A stretch of DNA of 64,000 nucleotides, from positions 62,001 through 126,000 of the forward strand of contig JAWXCB010000019.1 of NCBI GenBank assembly GCA_034440455.1, written 5' to 3'. The stretch is from JAWXCB01 sp034440455 (GTDB taxonomy: Bacteria; Bacteroidota; Bacteroidia; Chitinophagales; CAIOSU01). The notes under the pieces are model-generated. The model was not told the DNA's origin. It was given only the letters and a program-made list of their open reading frames with translations, and ran no database searches. Both the position numbers and the translations under genes were made by a program. Below, piece after piece: positions 48,722 through 57,934 of the stretch. How positions within the stretch are numbered: position 1 is the stretch's first letter; every line of letters begins with the position of its first letter.

Positions 48722-50110
48722 CTACAAGTGAATCACTTCGCCATAAGCCGCAGCCGCAGCTTCCATAATTGATTCGCTCATCGTGGGGTGTGGGTGAACG
48801 CTCTTGATGATTTCATGCCCTGTTGTTTCTAACCTGCGGGCGACAACAACTTCGGCAATCATCTCCGTGACGTTTGCACCAATGAAATGCGCACCTAACC
48901 ATTCGCCATATTTCGCGTCAAAAATCACTTTGATGAATCCTTCGCGCGCGCCAGCGGCAGTAGCCTTGCCCGATGCGGAGAAGGGAAACTTGCCCACCTT
49001 CACGGTGTAGCCCGCTGCCTTCGCCTGTTCCTCCGTCATGCCCACCGAGGCAATTTCGGGTTGGCAGTAAGTACACGAAGGAAGGTTGTTGTAATCAAGC
49101 GGCTCCGCATGTTGCCCCGCGATTTTCTCCACGCAGGTGATACCTTCGGCTGAGGCAACGTGCGCCAACGCAGGACCTTTCACAATGTCTCCAATGGCAT
49201 AGATGCCGGGCACATTTGTTTTATAGAAATCATCAATGAGCACTTTCCCTTTTTCTGTTTTTACGCCTGTTTCTTCGAGACCAAGATTTTCAAGATTCGT
49301 TGTAACGCCCACTGCCGAAAGCACAACATCACATTCAAGTGTCTGCTCGCCTTTCGCACTTTTGATTTTCACCTTGCACAGTTTGCCTGATGTGTCAACC
49401 GATTCAACAGAAGTGCCGGTGAGCGATTCAATGCCTTGTTTTTTAAAACTGCGTGTTAACTCGCGCGAAATTTCTTCATCTTCATTCGGCACAATGCGCG
49501 GAAGAAATTCAACAATCGTCACCTTTGTGCCGATGGAATTATAGAAGTAAGCAAACTCCACTCCGATTGCTCCTGCGCCCACCACCACTATGCTTTCAGG
49601 CTTTTGCGACAGCACCATCGCTTCGCGGTAACCAATGATTTTTTTGCCGTCTTGCTTCAGGTTGGGCAGTTCTTTGCTGCGCGAGCCTGTTGCGAGAATA
49701 ATGTGATTGGCAGTATATTCGGTTGTCTTACCAGCGCTGTCAGTCACAGCAACTTTCTTCCCGGGCTTCAACTTTCCGTTGCCCGCAATTACATCAATCT
49801 TATTCTTCTTCATCAGGAACTGCACACCTTTACTCATCGAGTTTGCGGATTCGCGGCTACGCTTCACGATGTTTGCAAAGTCTGGCTTTGCGCTGCTCAC
49901 TTCAATCCCATAATCAGCAGCGTGTTTTATGTAGTCAAACACTTGCGCACTTTTCAATAATGCTTTGGTGGGAATGCAGCCCCAGTTGAGGCAGATGCCG
50001 CCCAACTCTGCTTTTTCCACTACTGCTGTTTTCATGCCGAGTTGCGCTGCGCGAATCGCTGCCACGTAGCCGCCCGGTCCGCTGCCGATAACGATGATGT
50101 CGTAATTCAT
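48722..50110 (-). CDS. lpdA: Dihydrolipoyl dehydrogenase
   Basis: E3 component shared by the pyruvate and 2-oxoglutarate dehydrogenase complexes and the glycine cleavage system; reoxidises dihydrolipoamide with NAD+. 462 residues. FAD-binding GSGPGGYVAAIRAAQLG (9-25), redox-active disulfide C40-x4-C45 in GGICLNWGCIPTKALL, NAD-binding VVGAGAIGVEFAYFYNSIG, second FAD motif YAIGDI, and the C-terminal His-Glu pair in HPHPTMSESIMEA. All catalytic residues are present. No E1 or E2 genes are adjacent. Confidence 0.97.
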   Translation of the reverse strand: MNYDIIVIGSGPGGYVAAIRAAQLGMKTAVVEKAELGGICLNWGCIPTKALLKSAQVFDYIKHAADYGIEVSSAKPDFANIVKRSRESANSMSKGVQFLMKKNKIDVIAGNGKLKPGKKVAVTDSAGKTTEYTANHIILATGSRSKELPNLKQDGKKIIGYREAMVLSQKPESIVVVGAGAIGVEFAYFYNSIGTKVTIVEFLPRIVPNEDEEISRELTRSFKKQGIESLTGTSVESVDTSGKLCKVKIKSAKGEQTLECDVVLSAVGVTTNLENLGLEETGVKTEKGKVLIDDFYKTNVPGIYAIGDIVKGPALAHVASAEGITCVEKIAGQHAEPLDYNNLPSCTYCQPEIASVGMTEEQAKAAGYTVKVGKFPFSASGKATAAGAREGFIKVIFDAKYGEWLGAHFIGANVTEMIAEVVVARRLETTGHEIIKSVHPHPTMSESIMEAAAAAYGEVIHL

Positions 50111-50171
50111 TCTTGCAAAAAATTTAGCGTGGTAAAAATAACGTGGAATAGTTAAATCCCGAAAACTAACA

Positions 50172-50197
50172 ACTGACGACTTAAGACTGACGACTTA
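50172..50197. repeat. Short direct repeat ACTGACGACTTA
   Basis: ACTGACGACTTA occurs at 50172-50183 and again at 50186-50197. The second copy overlaps the TAA stop of the lolA-like gene on the minus strand (50195-50197). Confidence 0.6.
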
Positions 50198-50866
50198 CTT
50201 CGTCATATCATCAACATAAATGCCGGGATAGCGGGCGGGGTCAAAGCTGAATTCAGAATCATTCAACTGGATGTTTTCTTCAACCGAAGAAATACCGTAG
50301 GTATATTTCACACCGTCTTTGGCGAAGATTTCTCCTTTTGTAATCTGATTTTCCGATTTGTCAACGTAGAGTTTAATCAGCTTGTAGGGCGAGGCTTTGA
50401 TGTCATTCGGGATGAGCGTGATAACGGAAAGTTTTTTATTGTCAATGATTACCTCACCGCTCAGTTTGTAGAAGTAATCTTTCTTGTAAATCTGAAACAA
50501 CTCGCTGGGGCTTTCGATTTCATCCGCTTCCGGCTCAAAATAATTGATTTGCAACTCATTGGATTCCTTCAGATACACATAGCGCTTCACGTTGTCGCAG
50601 ATAATCATCATCTCCTCTGTATCAATTTTATACTTCTCATTCTTTAGGTAAACCATGCCCCGCGATTTCATGTAAGCCTCTTCATCAGGCGTATCCACCA
50701 ACAGCGAGAAGTCAACCTTTGCCGAAGTATAGGAGTTGTATTTTTTGCTTACCTGGTCAAGAATAGCTGTTGCGGCCGGGTCGTTCTGGATTTTACGGTC
50801 AACCTGCGCGAATAAAAATGAAGGGAAAAAGGAGATAACTAATACTACAAAAGATACCTGCTTCAT
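50195..50866 (-). CDS. lolA: LolA-like outer-membrane lipoprotein carrier protein
   Basis: A periplasmic chaperone expected to shuttle lipoproteins from the LolCDE complex to the outer membrane. 223 residues with a signal peptide (VSFVVLVISFFPSFLFAQ). The LolA fold is suggested by ATAILDQVSKKYNSYTSAKVDFSLL, GMVYLKNEKYKIDTEEMMIICDNVKRYVYL and PSELFQIYKKDYFYKL. The sequence is divergent from proteobacterial LolA, as usual in this phylum. It follows ftsK by 13 bases on the same strand, an arrangement common in Bacteroidota. Confidence 0.88.
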   Translation of the reverse strand: MKQVSFVVLVISFFPSFLFAQVDRKIQNDPAATAILDQVSKKYNSYTSAKVDFSLLVDTPDEEAYMKSRGMVYLKNEKYKIDTEEMMIICDNVKRYVYLKESNELQINYFEPEADEIESPSELFQIYKKDYFYKLSGEVIIDNKKLSVITLIPNDIKASPYKLIKLYVDKSENQITKGEIFAKDGVKYTYGISSVEENIQLNDSEFSFDPARYPGIYVDDMTK

Positions 50867-50879
50867 GCGCTTGTTTTAT

Positions 50880-53285
50880 TTAAGCATGCTGGTTCAAAAA
50901 CTGTTCCAACTGCATTAAATCGTGAAATAAAACTTCACGCGGCTTGCTGCCCTGGCTGGGACCTACAACCCCCGCCTGTTCAAGCTGGTCCATCAGCCTG
51001 CCCGCGCGATTGTATCCTAAATTTAATCTTCTTTGCAATAGGGAGGTAGAGCCTTGTTGCGTGGTCACTATCATCCGGGCGGCTTCTTCAAATTTATCGT
51101 CACGATCATTGGGGTCGAGCATTCCGCCTGCGTCCTCTTTATCGTCAATATATTCAGGCAACTGGAACGCATCAGGATAGCTCTGTTGCTTGCCGATGTA
51201 ATTCACCACGTCTTCCACTTCGGGCGTGTCCACAAAGGCGCATTGCAGGCGCGTAAGTTCGCTGCCATTGGACAAAAGCATGTCGCCCCTTCCAATCAAC
51301 TGGTCAGCGCCACCCACATCAAGAATGGTTCTTGAATCCACTTTTGCTGTCACCTTAAAAGCTATACGCGCAGGGAAATTGGCTTTGATTGTCCCCGTAA
51401 TAATATTCACCGAAGGACGCTGTGTAGCGATAATCAAATGGATGCCGATAGCTCTCGCTTTTTGCGCAAGACGCGCAATTGGTGTTTCAATTTCTTTTCC
51501 TGCCGTCATAATCAAATCGGCAAACTCGTCAATCACCAGCACGATGTAGGGAAGGAACTTATGCCCGTGTAGCGGGTTCAGTCTTCTTGCAACAAACTTG
51601 GCGTTGTATTCTTTGAGATTACGCGCATTGCATTTGGTCAACAACGCAAAGCGGTCGTCCATTTCAATGCAAAGCGCGTTCAATGTGTGAATCACTCGCT
51701 TGGTGTCGGTGATGATTACTTCTTCTGAATTTGGAAGCTTGGCGAGGAAATGTTTTTCAATTATTTTGAAAATAGAAAGCTCAACCATCTTCGGGTCAAT
51801 GAGTACAAACTTGAGTTGAGAAGGATGCTTTTTGTAAAGCAGCGAAATCAGAATCGCATTCAGCCCGACTGATTTTCCCTGACCTGTAGCACCCGCTACG
51901 AGCATGTGCGGCATCTTCGCCAAGTCTTCCACAAAGATTTCGTTTGCAATATTTTTTCCAAGCGCAATTGGCAAATCATATTTTGTCGTTTGGAACTTTT
52001 CTGACGCAAGCAGCGAGCGCATCGAAACGATTTCCTTTTTCACATTCGGCACTTCAATACCAATCGTTCCTTTTCCGGGAATTGGCGCGATGATACGAAT
52101 GCCCAGCGCGGCAAGGCTCAACGCAATATCATCTTCAAGGTTTTTAATTTTTGAAATGCGCACACCCGCTGCAGGAACAATTTCATAAAGCGTTACCGTT
52201 GGCCCAACCGTTGCTTTGATACTGGAGATTTCAATGGCATAATTGCGCAGCGTTTGAATAATCTGGTCTTTGTTTTTTTCCAACTCTTCACGGTCAATCG
52301 TGATTTTTTCATCACTGTAAATCCTCAACAACTCCAACGGAGGATATTTATAATCCGGCAAATCAAGCGTAGGGTCATAGTTGATTTTCAAACTTTCAGG
52401 CAATATCACTTCCTCTTCGGTTTCAACAACATCCAGGGGCAGGTCATCATCAATCGGTTCGGGATGCATTCCGTTAACAACATTCGCAGTTTCGCCAAGA
52501 GTTTCCACTACTTCAAGACTTAAATCTGGTTTCACTTTTTCTTTTGTCTTTGCGGGAGTAACGGGCGTTTCAAATTCCACCACATCAGTTAGGACTGCTT
52601 CTTTATTCTCTGCGACAATCTGCTCTTCCCAGTGCTGCACATCAGTTTCTTCTTCCACTTTTATTTCGGGAACCTGCACGCGTTTCACGCGCTCCTTGAT
52701 AGAGGCAAACGAGGGAATATTGAAATTGATATTGAATCTCACCACTAAGAACACCAACATGCTGAACACGGTGAGCATTAGTGTGCCAAACCAACCTACA
52801 TAGCTTTCCAAGCGTGTGTCTAAATATTCGCCAAATGCGCCCCCGAAGGGGAAACTGATGGAAGGCGAACTGAAGATAAATGCAAACGCCAGCGGAAACC
52901 ATAGCAGTGAAAGGAATGCATACTGATAAGTAGAGCGCAACGGGAGTGAAATATTAGAGTTCAGAAAACGTACTCCGGTTAAAAACAGCACAGGCACCAA
53001 AACAAAAGAAGTAAGACCGAATCCATTTCTGAAAAATTTATCGGCAACGAATGCTCCTAACTGCCCGATATTATTGATGGCGCGTTCGCCTACGGGAATA
53101 AACTGGTCAGCCCGCCAGTTGAAGAGGTACGAAATGAACGCCACCAGCAGCAGCACTGATGCAAACATGAATGTCAGCCCGATGATTTTCGGCACACGCT
53201 CATCGGCAAGCAGCATTTTTACCCGCGCAAAAAATCCCGGTCCCTTTTCCTTCTTGGTCTTTTCCTTCCCTTTTTTATCTGACAT
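50880..53285 (-). CDS. ftsK: DNA translocase FtsK
   Basis: A septum-located DNA pump for chromosome segregation and dimer resolution, 801 residues. Four N-terminal membrane helices lie within about residues 35-190. A shorter than usual acidic linker follows (about 200-330). The motor has alpha (ISKIKNLEDDIALSLAALGIRI) and beta parts with Walker A GATGQGKSVGLNA near 465, Walker B YIVLVIDEFADLIM and the arginine-rich IATQRPSVNIITGTIKANFPARIAFKV. The C-terminal gamma winged helix ends NLGYNRAGRLMDQLEQAGVVGP, which reads KOPS-like DNA signals. First gene of the ftsK-lolA operon. Confidence 0.96.
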   Translation of the reverse strand: MSDKKGKEKTKKEKGPGFFARVKMLLADERVPKIIGLTFMFASVLLLVAFISYLFNWRADQFIPVGERAINNIGQLGAFVADKFFRNGFGLTSFVLVPVLFLTGVRFLNSNISLPLRSTYQYAFLSLLWFPLAFAFIFSSPSISFPFGGAFGEYLDTRLESYVGWFGTLMLTVFSMLVFLVVRFNINFNIPSFASIKERVKRVQVPEIKVEEETDVQHWEEQIVAENKEAVLTDVVEFETPVTPAKTKEKVKPDLSLEVVETLGETANVVNGMHPEPIDDDLPLDVVETEEEVILPESLKINYDPTLDLPDYKYPPLELLRIYSDEKITIDREELEKNKDQIIQTLRNYAIEISSIKATVGPTVTLYEIVPAAGVRISKIKNLEDDIALSLAALGIRIIAPIPGKGTIGIEVPNVKKEIVSMRSLLASEKFQTTKYDLPIALGKNIANEIFVEDLAKMPHMLVAGATGQGKSVGLNAILISLLYKKHPSQLKFVLIDPKMVELSIFKIIEKHFLAKLPNSEEVIITDTKRVIHTLNALCIEMDDRFALLTKCNARNLKEYNAKFVARRLNPLHGHKFLPYIVLVIDEFADLIMTAGKEIETPIARLAQKARAIGIHLIIATQRPSVNIITGTIKANFPARIAFKVTAKVDSRTILDVGGADQLIGRGDMLLSNGSELTRLQCAFVDTPEVEDVVNYIGKQQSYPDAFQLPEYIDDKEDAGGMLDPNDRDDKFEEAARMIVTTQQGSTSLLQRRLNLGYNRAGRLMDQLEQAGVVGPSQGSKPREVLFHDLMQLEQFLNQHA

Positions 53286-53400
53286 AATTTTCCCCTCGTG
53301 TTGAAACGATTAAAATTAACCGTCTGCCTATAACGAATGGAAAAGGGATTTTAACATATCCGCAGAGGGTGTTCACTAAAGACTTCTTTGAGGAACCCTC

Positions 53401-55314
53401 TTATAATTTCACGATTCTTTTATTGAAGTAACGCGCATCCTGACGCAGCCGAAGATGATACAATCCCGAAGGGAATGCGCTGAAGTTTAATTTTTCTCTG
53501 ATGAAATTTTCAAGAGCACATTTGAACACACATTCACCCGTGTTGCTAAATAGTTCAATCATAACTTTTTCGTTTGAGGTAGAAAGGAAATTCAGGAATA
53601 AAAATTCATCGGTAGGATTGGGAAAAATTTCAACAAAAATTTCATTTGCTCCATTGAATGTGCTCGTAGAAACTACATTTACTGATTTTGAAATAGTGTC
53701 CGAACATCCGATGCTATTCGTAGTAAAAAGCTGCACAGCATAAACTCCCTGTTCCGAAAAGGCATGAACGGGATTATTCTGGTTGCTTGTATTTCCATCA
53801 CCAAAATCCCATAGCAGGGAATTGGCATACACCGATAAATCCGTGAACGATGCGGTGAGTTGTTCAACCGTGAAATCGAAATCAGCAACTGGACAAAATT
53901 CCATCGTTATCACTACTGTTGCAGAGTCGCTGCATGAGCTGTTGCTCACAATTAATTTTACTTGGTAAGTTCCGGGCGATGTGTAAAAATGCAGAGGATT
54001 CACGTCAGTGGAAGTTGTTCCATCGCCAAAATCCCATGTCTGTGTTGTATGATGAAGTGATTGATTTTGGCAAGCGATACTTTTTTCATACTGCGTGATG
54101 AAATAACCAGCAACAGGAGTTTGCGTTACTTCCACAGTCAACAAAATTTCGTCCCCAACCGCTTCCAAATAATTCATTTCCCGCACGATAATTTGCTGAA
54201 CCCCGCTGTCTGTCCATTGCACTTCTATTGTATTTCCGAAATCAGCGAGAACATTTCCTCCCGACACATTCCAGCAATACACGCTCCCCGCGTGTTGTTC
54301 AACTGAATAATTCTGTGTTGTGCCGGAACAAGCCCGTTGCTCGCCAATAATTATCTGGCTCTTTGGCTTGATGATCTCATACAGGAAATCGCGGCTCTTT
54401 GCAAAAATGGTGTCGGCATACGTCCAGTTGGTTAATTCCGGCTCATGCCCTGCGCCATTCAATGGTTTCAGCACGTTGAATATGCCCGCGCTGTTCAACC
54501 GCTGATGAATGGAAAAACTTCCATACATGGGTGGGAAAATCGGGAGTTGAAACGGATTGCCATATACATAAGGCACAATCAAATCATTTGTGCCGTGAAA
54601 AGAAATCACCGGAACGCTGTCCTGCGCAAGGTTGCTGATATAAAGCGTATCAAGCATTGCGCCCCAGCAGTTGATAATGCCTTTCACCGGCACATCATTG
54701 TTACCATACAGATTATTTCCCGAACAATTTGTGCAGCCCAAATTCTGCGGTTCGAGTAGTGTGCCATAGGTTGATGCTGGTCTGTCTTGCTCCGTCATGA
54801 AAACAGAATGCAATGTTGCCACGCAACCTGCGCTAGTGCCTGCCAGAAAAATATTATTTGTGTCAATACGGAATGCCTGTGAAAATTCAGCGAAGAAACG
54901 GAGTGCTGCGCGAACGTCTTGCACTGCGCGATAAGCCGCGCGTTCAGCGCTGCCCTGGTCGAGTGTGTTGAAGCCGATGCGATAGTTGATGGCAGCAACA
55001 GCATATCCGCGCATTGCATAATATTCGCAGAAATCAGGAATAAACGGCTGGCTTTTATCACCAATCAAAAATGCGCCACCAAAAGAAAATAGAATCAGCG
55101 GTCGCGCTGCAAGCGTGTCGCCAAGAGCTTCATAGAAATCAAGTTTCAACTCTTGCGAGCCAATGATTCCATACGGGTCGGCTGTGGCGAACGGGATGTC
55201 GGTTGTAATCAGCGCATCATTTGAAATAGGTTCTAAATAACGCTGCTGCGCACATTGCTGTGAAAGCGCATCTGTGGAAACCAAAGCGAGTATGCAAAGA
55301 ATCAACCTGCTCAT
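53401..55314 (-). CDS. Secreted alpha/beta-hydrolase esterase with PKD domains and T9SS sorting domain
   Basis: 637 residues. Signal peptide LILCILALVSTDALSQ. The esterase domain (about 20-330) has the oxyanion loop LFSFGGAF in place of the usual HGG, nucleophile S161 in LAGTSAGC, acid in FHGTNDLIVPY and His in NGAGHEPE, so the triad looks complete. A partial Ig-like or PKD-like part follows, then two PKD domains with TWDFGDGTTSTDVNPLHFY and LLWDFGDGNTSNQNNPVHAF. The C-terminal sorting domain (EIFPNPTDEFLFLNF, GLYHLRLRQDARYFNKRIVKL) ends the protein. Probably a surface or extracellular carboxylesterase; substrate unknown. Confidence 0.92.
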   Translation of the reverse strand: MSRLILCILALVSTDALSQQCAQQRYLEPISNDALITTDIPFATADPYGIIGSQELKLDFYEALGDTLAARPLILFSFGGAFLIGDKSQPFIPDFCEYYAMRGYAVAAINYRIGFNTLDQGSAERAAYRAVQDVRAALRFFAEFSQAFRIDTNNIFLAGTSAGCVATLHSVFMTEQDRPASTYGTLLEPQNLGCTNCSGNNLYGNNDVPVKGIINCWGAMLDTLYISNLAQDSVPVISFHGTNDLIVPYVYGNPFQLPIFPPMYGSFSIHQRLNSAGIFNVLKPLNGAGHEPELTNWTYADTIFAKSRDFLYEIIKPKSQIIIGEQRACSGTTQNYSVEQHAGSVYCWNVSGGNVLADFGNTIEVQWTDSGVQQIIVREMNYLEAVGDEILLTVEVTQTPVAGYFITQYEKSIACQNQSLHHTTQTWDFGDGTTSTDVNPLHFYTSPGTYQVKLIVSNSSCSDSATVVITMEFCPVADFDFTVEQLTASFTDLSVYANSLLWDFGDGNTSNQNNPVHAFSEQGVYAVQLFTTNSIGCSDTISKSVNVVSTSTFNGANEIFVEIFPNPTDEFLFLNFLSTSNEKVMIELFSNTGECVFKCALENFIREKLNFSAFPSGLYHLRLRQDARYFNKRIVKL

Positions 55315-55494
55315 TTTGCAGTTTTGTTGAAGGGAAGATAGTTTTTTTCTACGCAGGTAAGAAGTTCCTTTTCAACACAGCAGGCGCGGATTTATACCGT
55401 CTTCTACAAATGCTTTACCTACTCATAGGTATTGCCGCCCGTTTGCATCTCCTCTATACTTGCAACCTATTTTTCAATCTGAACCCTTCAACCG

Positions 55495-56607
55495 ATGATA
55501 AGTAAATTTTCCCGCATTCAATTTTATCTTTTGGCGCTTTGTTTTTCCGCTTTTATAACTTCCTGCGAAAAGGAAGAAGATGACGACCACAAGCATTATG
55601 ATGTTCCGACAACTTACGTTTTCACCGATTCCAGCGGCAACAGCACCGTTGATTACACCGGGCAAACGCAGCGTTTGGATATGCTCACCGAGATGATGAC
55701 CTACGTTAAAACTGCAAACACTTCAGGCGTAACACTTGATGCGCAGAAGTTGAAAGACATGTATGCAAACCAGAACGCACAGTTCACTGGCGCGGGCTTG
55801 AATGTTTCTGACAAGCAGATTAAAGACAAAGTGTTTGCGCCTGACCAAGGATTGTTTGAACAATACTTTGACAGCATAGCTGTTGCAAGCCAGTCAACAT
55901 CAGTCGCTGTAAACGGTATCGCAGGCGTTGGAGACAATGGCACAAACAAATATTTGTTCTCCGCAAACGGCATTGAGTACACGCAGTTTATTGAGAAAGG
56001 TTTAATGGGCGCGTTGATTTATTATCAGGCGGTTGCAGTTTATCTTGATACGGATAAAATGAGCGTTGACAACACTACTGTTGTGAGCGGAAAATTTTAC
56101 ACGCAATTAGAACACCATTGGGATGAAGCGTTTGGCTACTTCGGTGTGCCGGTTGATTTTCCTTCCACAACGACAGGAAGTCGTTATTGGGGAAAGTATT
56201 GCAGTGACAGAAACACGTTGCTCGGCACAAATCAAAAACTGATGGATGCGTTTCTCAAAGGCAGAGCTGCAATCAGCAATGATGATTTGGATACGCGTGA
56301 TGGGCAGATTGCCATTATCCGTGAAGAGTGGGAACATGTGGTAGCTGGTACTGCGGTACATTATATGAATGGCTCGAAGAACGACTTTGCGGATGATGCA
56401 TTGCGCAACCACCAGTTGTCCGAAGGGTATGCGTTCATTCTATCCCTGAAATACAACCCTGCGAGGAAAGTAACGATTCAGCAAATTGACTACTGGCTCG
56501 AATTGCTGGGCGATAATTTTTATGAAGTCACGCTGACGAATATCAATACAGTCCGTGATGAGATTTCGGTAGTGTATGGATTTGAAAGCATGAAGGAGCA
56601 GTTGTAA
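55495..56607 (+). CDS. DUF4856 lipoprotein
   Basis: An outer-membrane or periplasmic lipoprotein of 370 residues. Lipobox FITSC with C24, followed by an acidic/His stretch (EKEEDDDHKHYD) that could bind metal. The body matches the DUF4856 family as I know it: VPTTYVFTDSSGNSTVDYTGQTQRLDML, FIEKGLMGALIYYQAVAVYL, KFYTQLEHHWDEAFGYFGVPVDFP and REEWEHVVAGTAVHYMN. Family function is unproven, but members sit next to imelysins and TonB receptors, as here. It opens a four-gene plus-strand run with short gaps (79, then about 130 bases). Confidence 0.9.
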   Translation: MISKFSRIQFYLLALCFSAFITSCEKEEDDDHKHYDVPTTYVFTDSSGNSTVDYTGQTQRLDMLTEMMTYVKTANTSGVTLDAQKLKDMYANQNAQFTGAGLNVSDKQIKDKVFAPDQGLFEQYFDSIAVASQSTSVAVNGIAGVGDNGTNKYLFSANGIEYTQFIEKGLMGALIYYQAVAVYLDTDKMSVDNTTVVSGKFYTQLEHHWDEAFGYFGVPVDFPSTTTGSRYWGKYCSDRNTLLGTNQKLMDAFLKGRAAISNDDLDTRDGQIAIIREEWEHVVAGTAVHYMNGSKNDFADDALRNHQLSEGYAFILSLKYNPARKVTIQQIDYWLELLGDNFYEVTLTNINTVRDEISVVYGFESMKEQL

Positions 56608-56686
56608 TGTAAGAACTGAAAAATAAAATTCACCGCACAGACCTTGCATTTTCATCGCTGCAAGGTCTTGGCATTTTAAAAAGTAG

Positions 56687-57805
56687 ATGAGAATGAGACA
56701 AAATATCAGTGCTTTTCTTGCGATTATTTTATCCGGATTAATCCTGACTTCAGGTTGTGGCAAGGACTCCCCCAACAAAGTCAACTTCGACCGCAAAGTG
56801 ATGCTTGAAAACTATGCAAACAACATAATCATCCCGACTTACCAAAATCTGAAATCGAAAACCGACAGCCTGAAAACTGCCGTTGATTCGTTCACTGTAA
56901 ATCCAAGTTTAAATGAATTGGATGTGCTGCAAAATATTTTCCTGAATGTTTATCGCGCATGGCAGTTGGCTGAAGTGTATGAGTTAGGACCCGCAAAAGA
57001 TGTGTTGCTCCGTAGCTCGTTCAATACGTTTCCAACGGACACAACGCTTATTGGCAGCAACCTGCGCAGCGGCTCTTACAATCTCGAAACCGCTTCAAAC
57101 TTTAAGGCGAAAGGATTTCCAGCGCTTGATTTTCTGTTGTTCGGTTTAGCTGCGAGTGATGCAGCGATTCTTGATTTTTATACGACTGAAACATCCGCTG
57201 CTAATCGCCTAACGTATCTCACAGACATCATTGGTGAAATCAAAACAAAAACAGATGGAGTGTTAAACTTCTGGCAAAACGGTTATGTGGAAACATTCAA
57301 AAGCGCAGACGGAACAGATGTCGGCAGCTCGACAAGTTATCTGGTGAATGAATTTAGCTATACGTGGGAGTTGACTAAGAATCCACGCATCGGAATTCCA
57401 CTTGGAAAAAAGTCATTGGAGATTCCGTTGCCAAAAAAAACGGAAGCGTATTACAGCGGCATCTCGGTGGAACTTGCCGTGTTGAATTTGCAAAACATCA
57501 GGCGCGTGTTTATTGCAGAGCCAATTAATGGAACTGTGCAGGGTTTGAGTTTGAAAACATATCTGGATGAGTTAGGTGCTGAACACAATGGACAACCTTT
57601 GTCTGATACTATCCTCACGCAATTTGATTTGGCGATTGCTAAAACCGAATTGGTTCCGAATCCGCTATCTGATGCTGTTGCGAATAATACGACTGTTGTG
57701 AATGTAGCGTACATCGAAATTCAAAAAGCCATGGTGCTGATTAAAAATGATATGCCATCCGCAATGGGGGTTTTGATTACTTATCAGGATTCGGATGGAG
57801 ATTAA
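56687..57805 (+). CDS. Imelysin-family (EfeO/IrpA-like) lipoprotein
   Basis: A periplasmic or outer-membrane lipoprotein of 372 residues, lipobox LTSGC with C24. The imelysin helical bundle is seen in LENYANNIIIPTYQNLKSKTDSLK, FLNVYRAWQLAEVYELGPAKD (W-x3-E and GP of the family) and AKGFPALDFLLFGLA, then FLVNEFSYTWELTKNPRIGIPLG-like text near 220-240. Imelysins (IrpA, EfeO, Algp7) bind or handle iron and related ligands. The classical HxxE motif is not evident, as in IrpA-like members. Its place between a DUF4856 lipoprotein and an HTTM/TonB receptor pair supports a metal-acquisition role. Confidence 0.9.
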   Translation: MRMRQNISAFLAIILSGLILTSGCGKDSPNKVNFDRKVMLENYANNIIIPTYQNLKSKTDSLKTAVDSFTVNPSLNELDVLQNIFLNVYRAWQLAEVYELGPAKDVLLRSSFNTFPTDTTLIGSNLRSGSYNLETASNFKAKGFPALDFLLFGLAASDAAILDFYTTETSAANRLTYLTDIIGEIKTKTDGVLNFWQNGYVETFKSADGTDVGSSTSYLVNEFSYTWELTKNPRIGIPLGKKSLEIPLPKKTEAYYSGISVELAVLNLQNIRRVFIAEPINGTVQGLSLKTYLDELGAEHNGQPLSDTILTQFDLAIAKTELVPNPLSDAVANNTTVVNVAYIEIQKAMVLIKNDMPSAMGVLITYQDSDGD

Positions 57806-57807
57806 CA

Positions 57808-57839
57808 GTTTAAAGTTTAAGGTTTGAAGTTTAAAGTTT
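57808..57839. repeat. TTTAAAGTTTAAGG short tandem repeat
   Basis: AGTTTAAAGTTTAAGGTTTG then AAGTTTAAAGTTT is a run of degenerate 7-8 base TTTAAAG units starting just after the imelysin stop. It has no coding value and sits upstream of the HTTM gene. Confidence 0.6.
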
Positions 57840-57934
57840 TAGATAATAGAGAGTTCGAAAGGTCCTCCTTGAGTGATGCCTTTGCGCGTATTCAAAGGGG
57901 AAGCGCGTCTGCATGGAGCGTATGCAGGGGGATG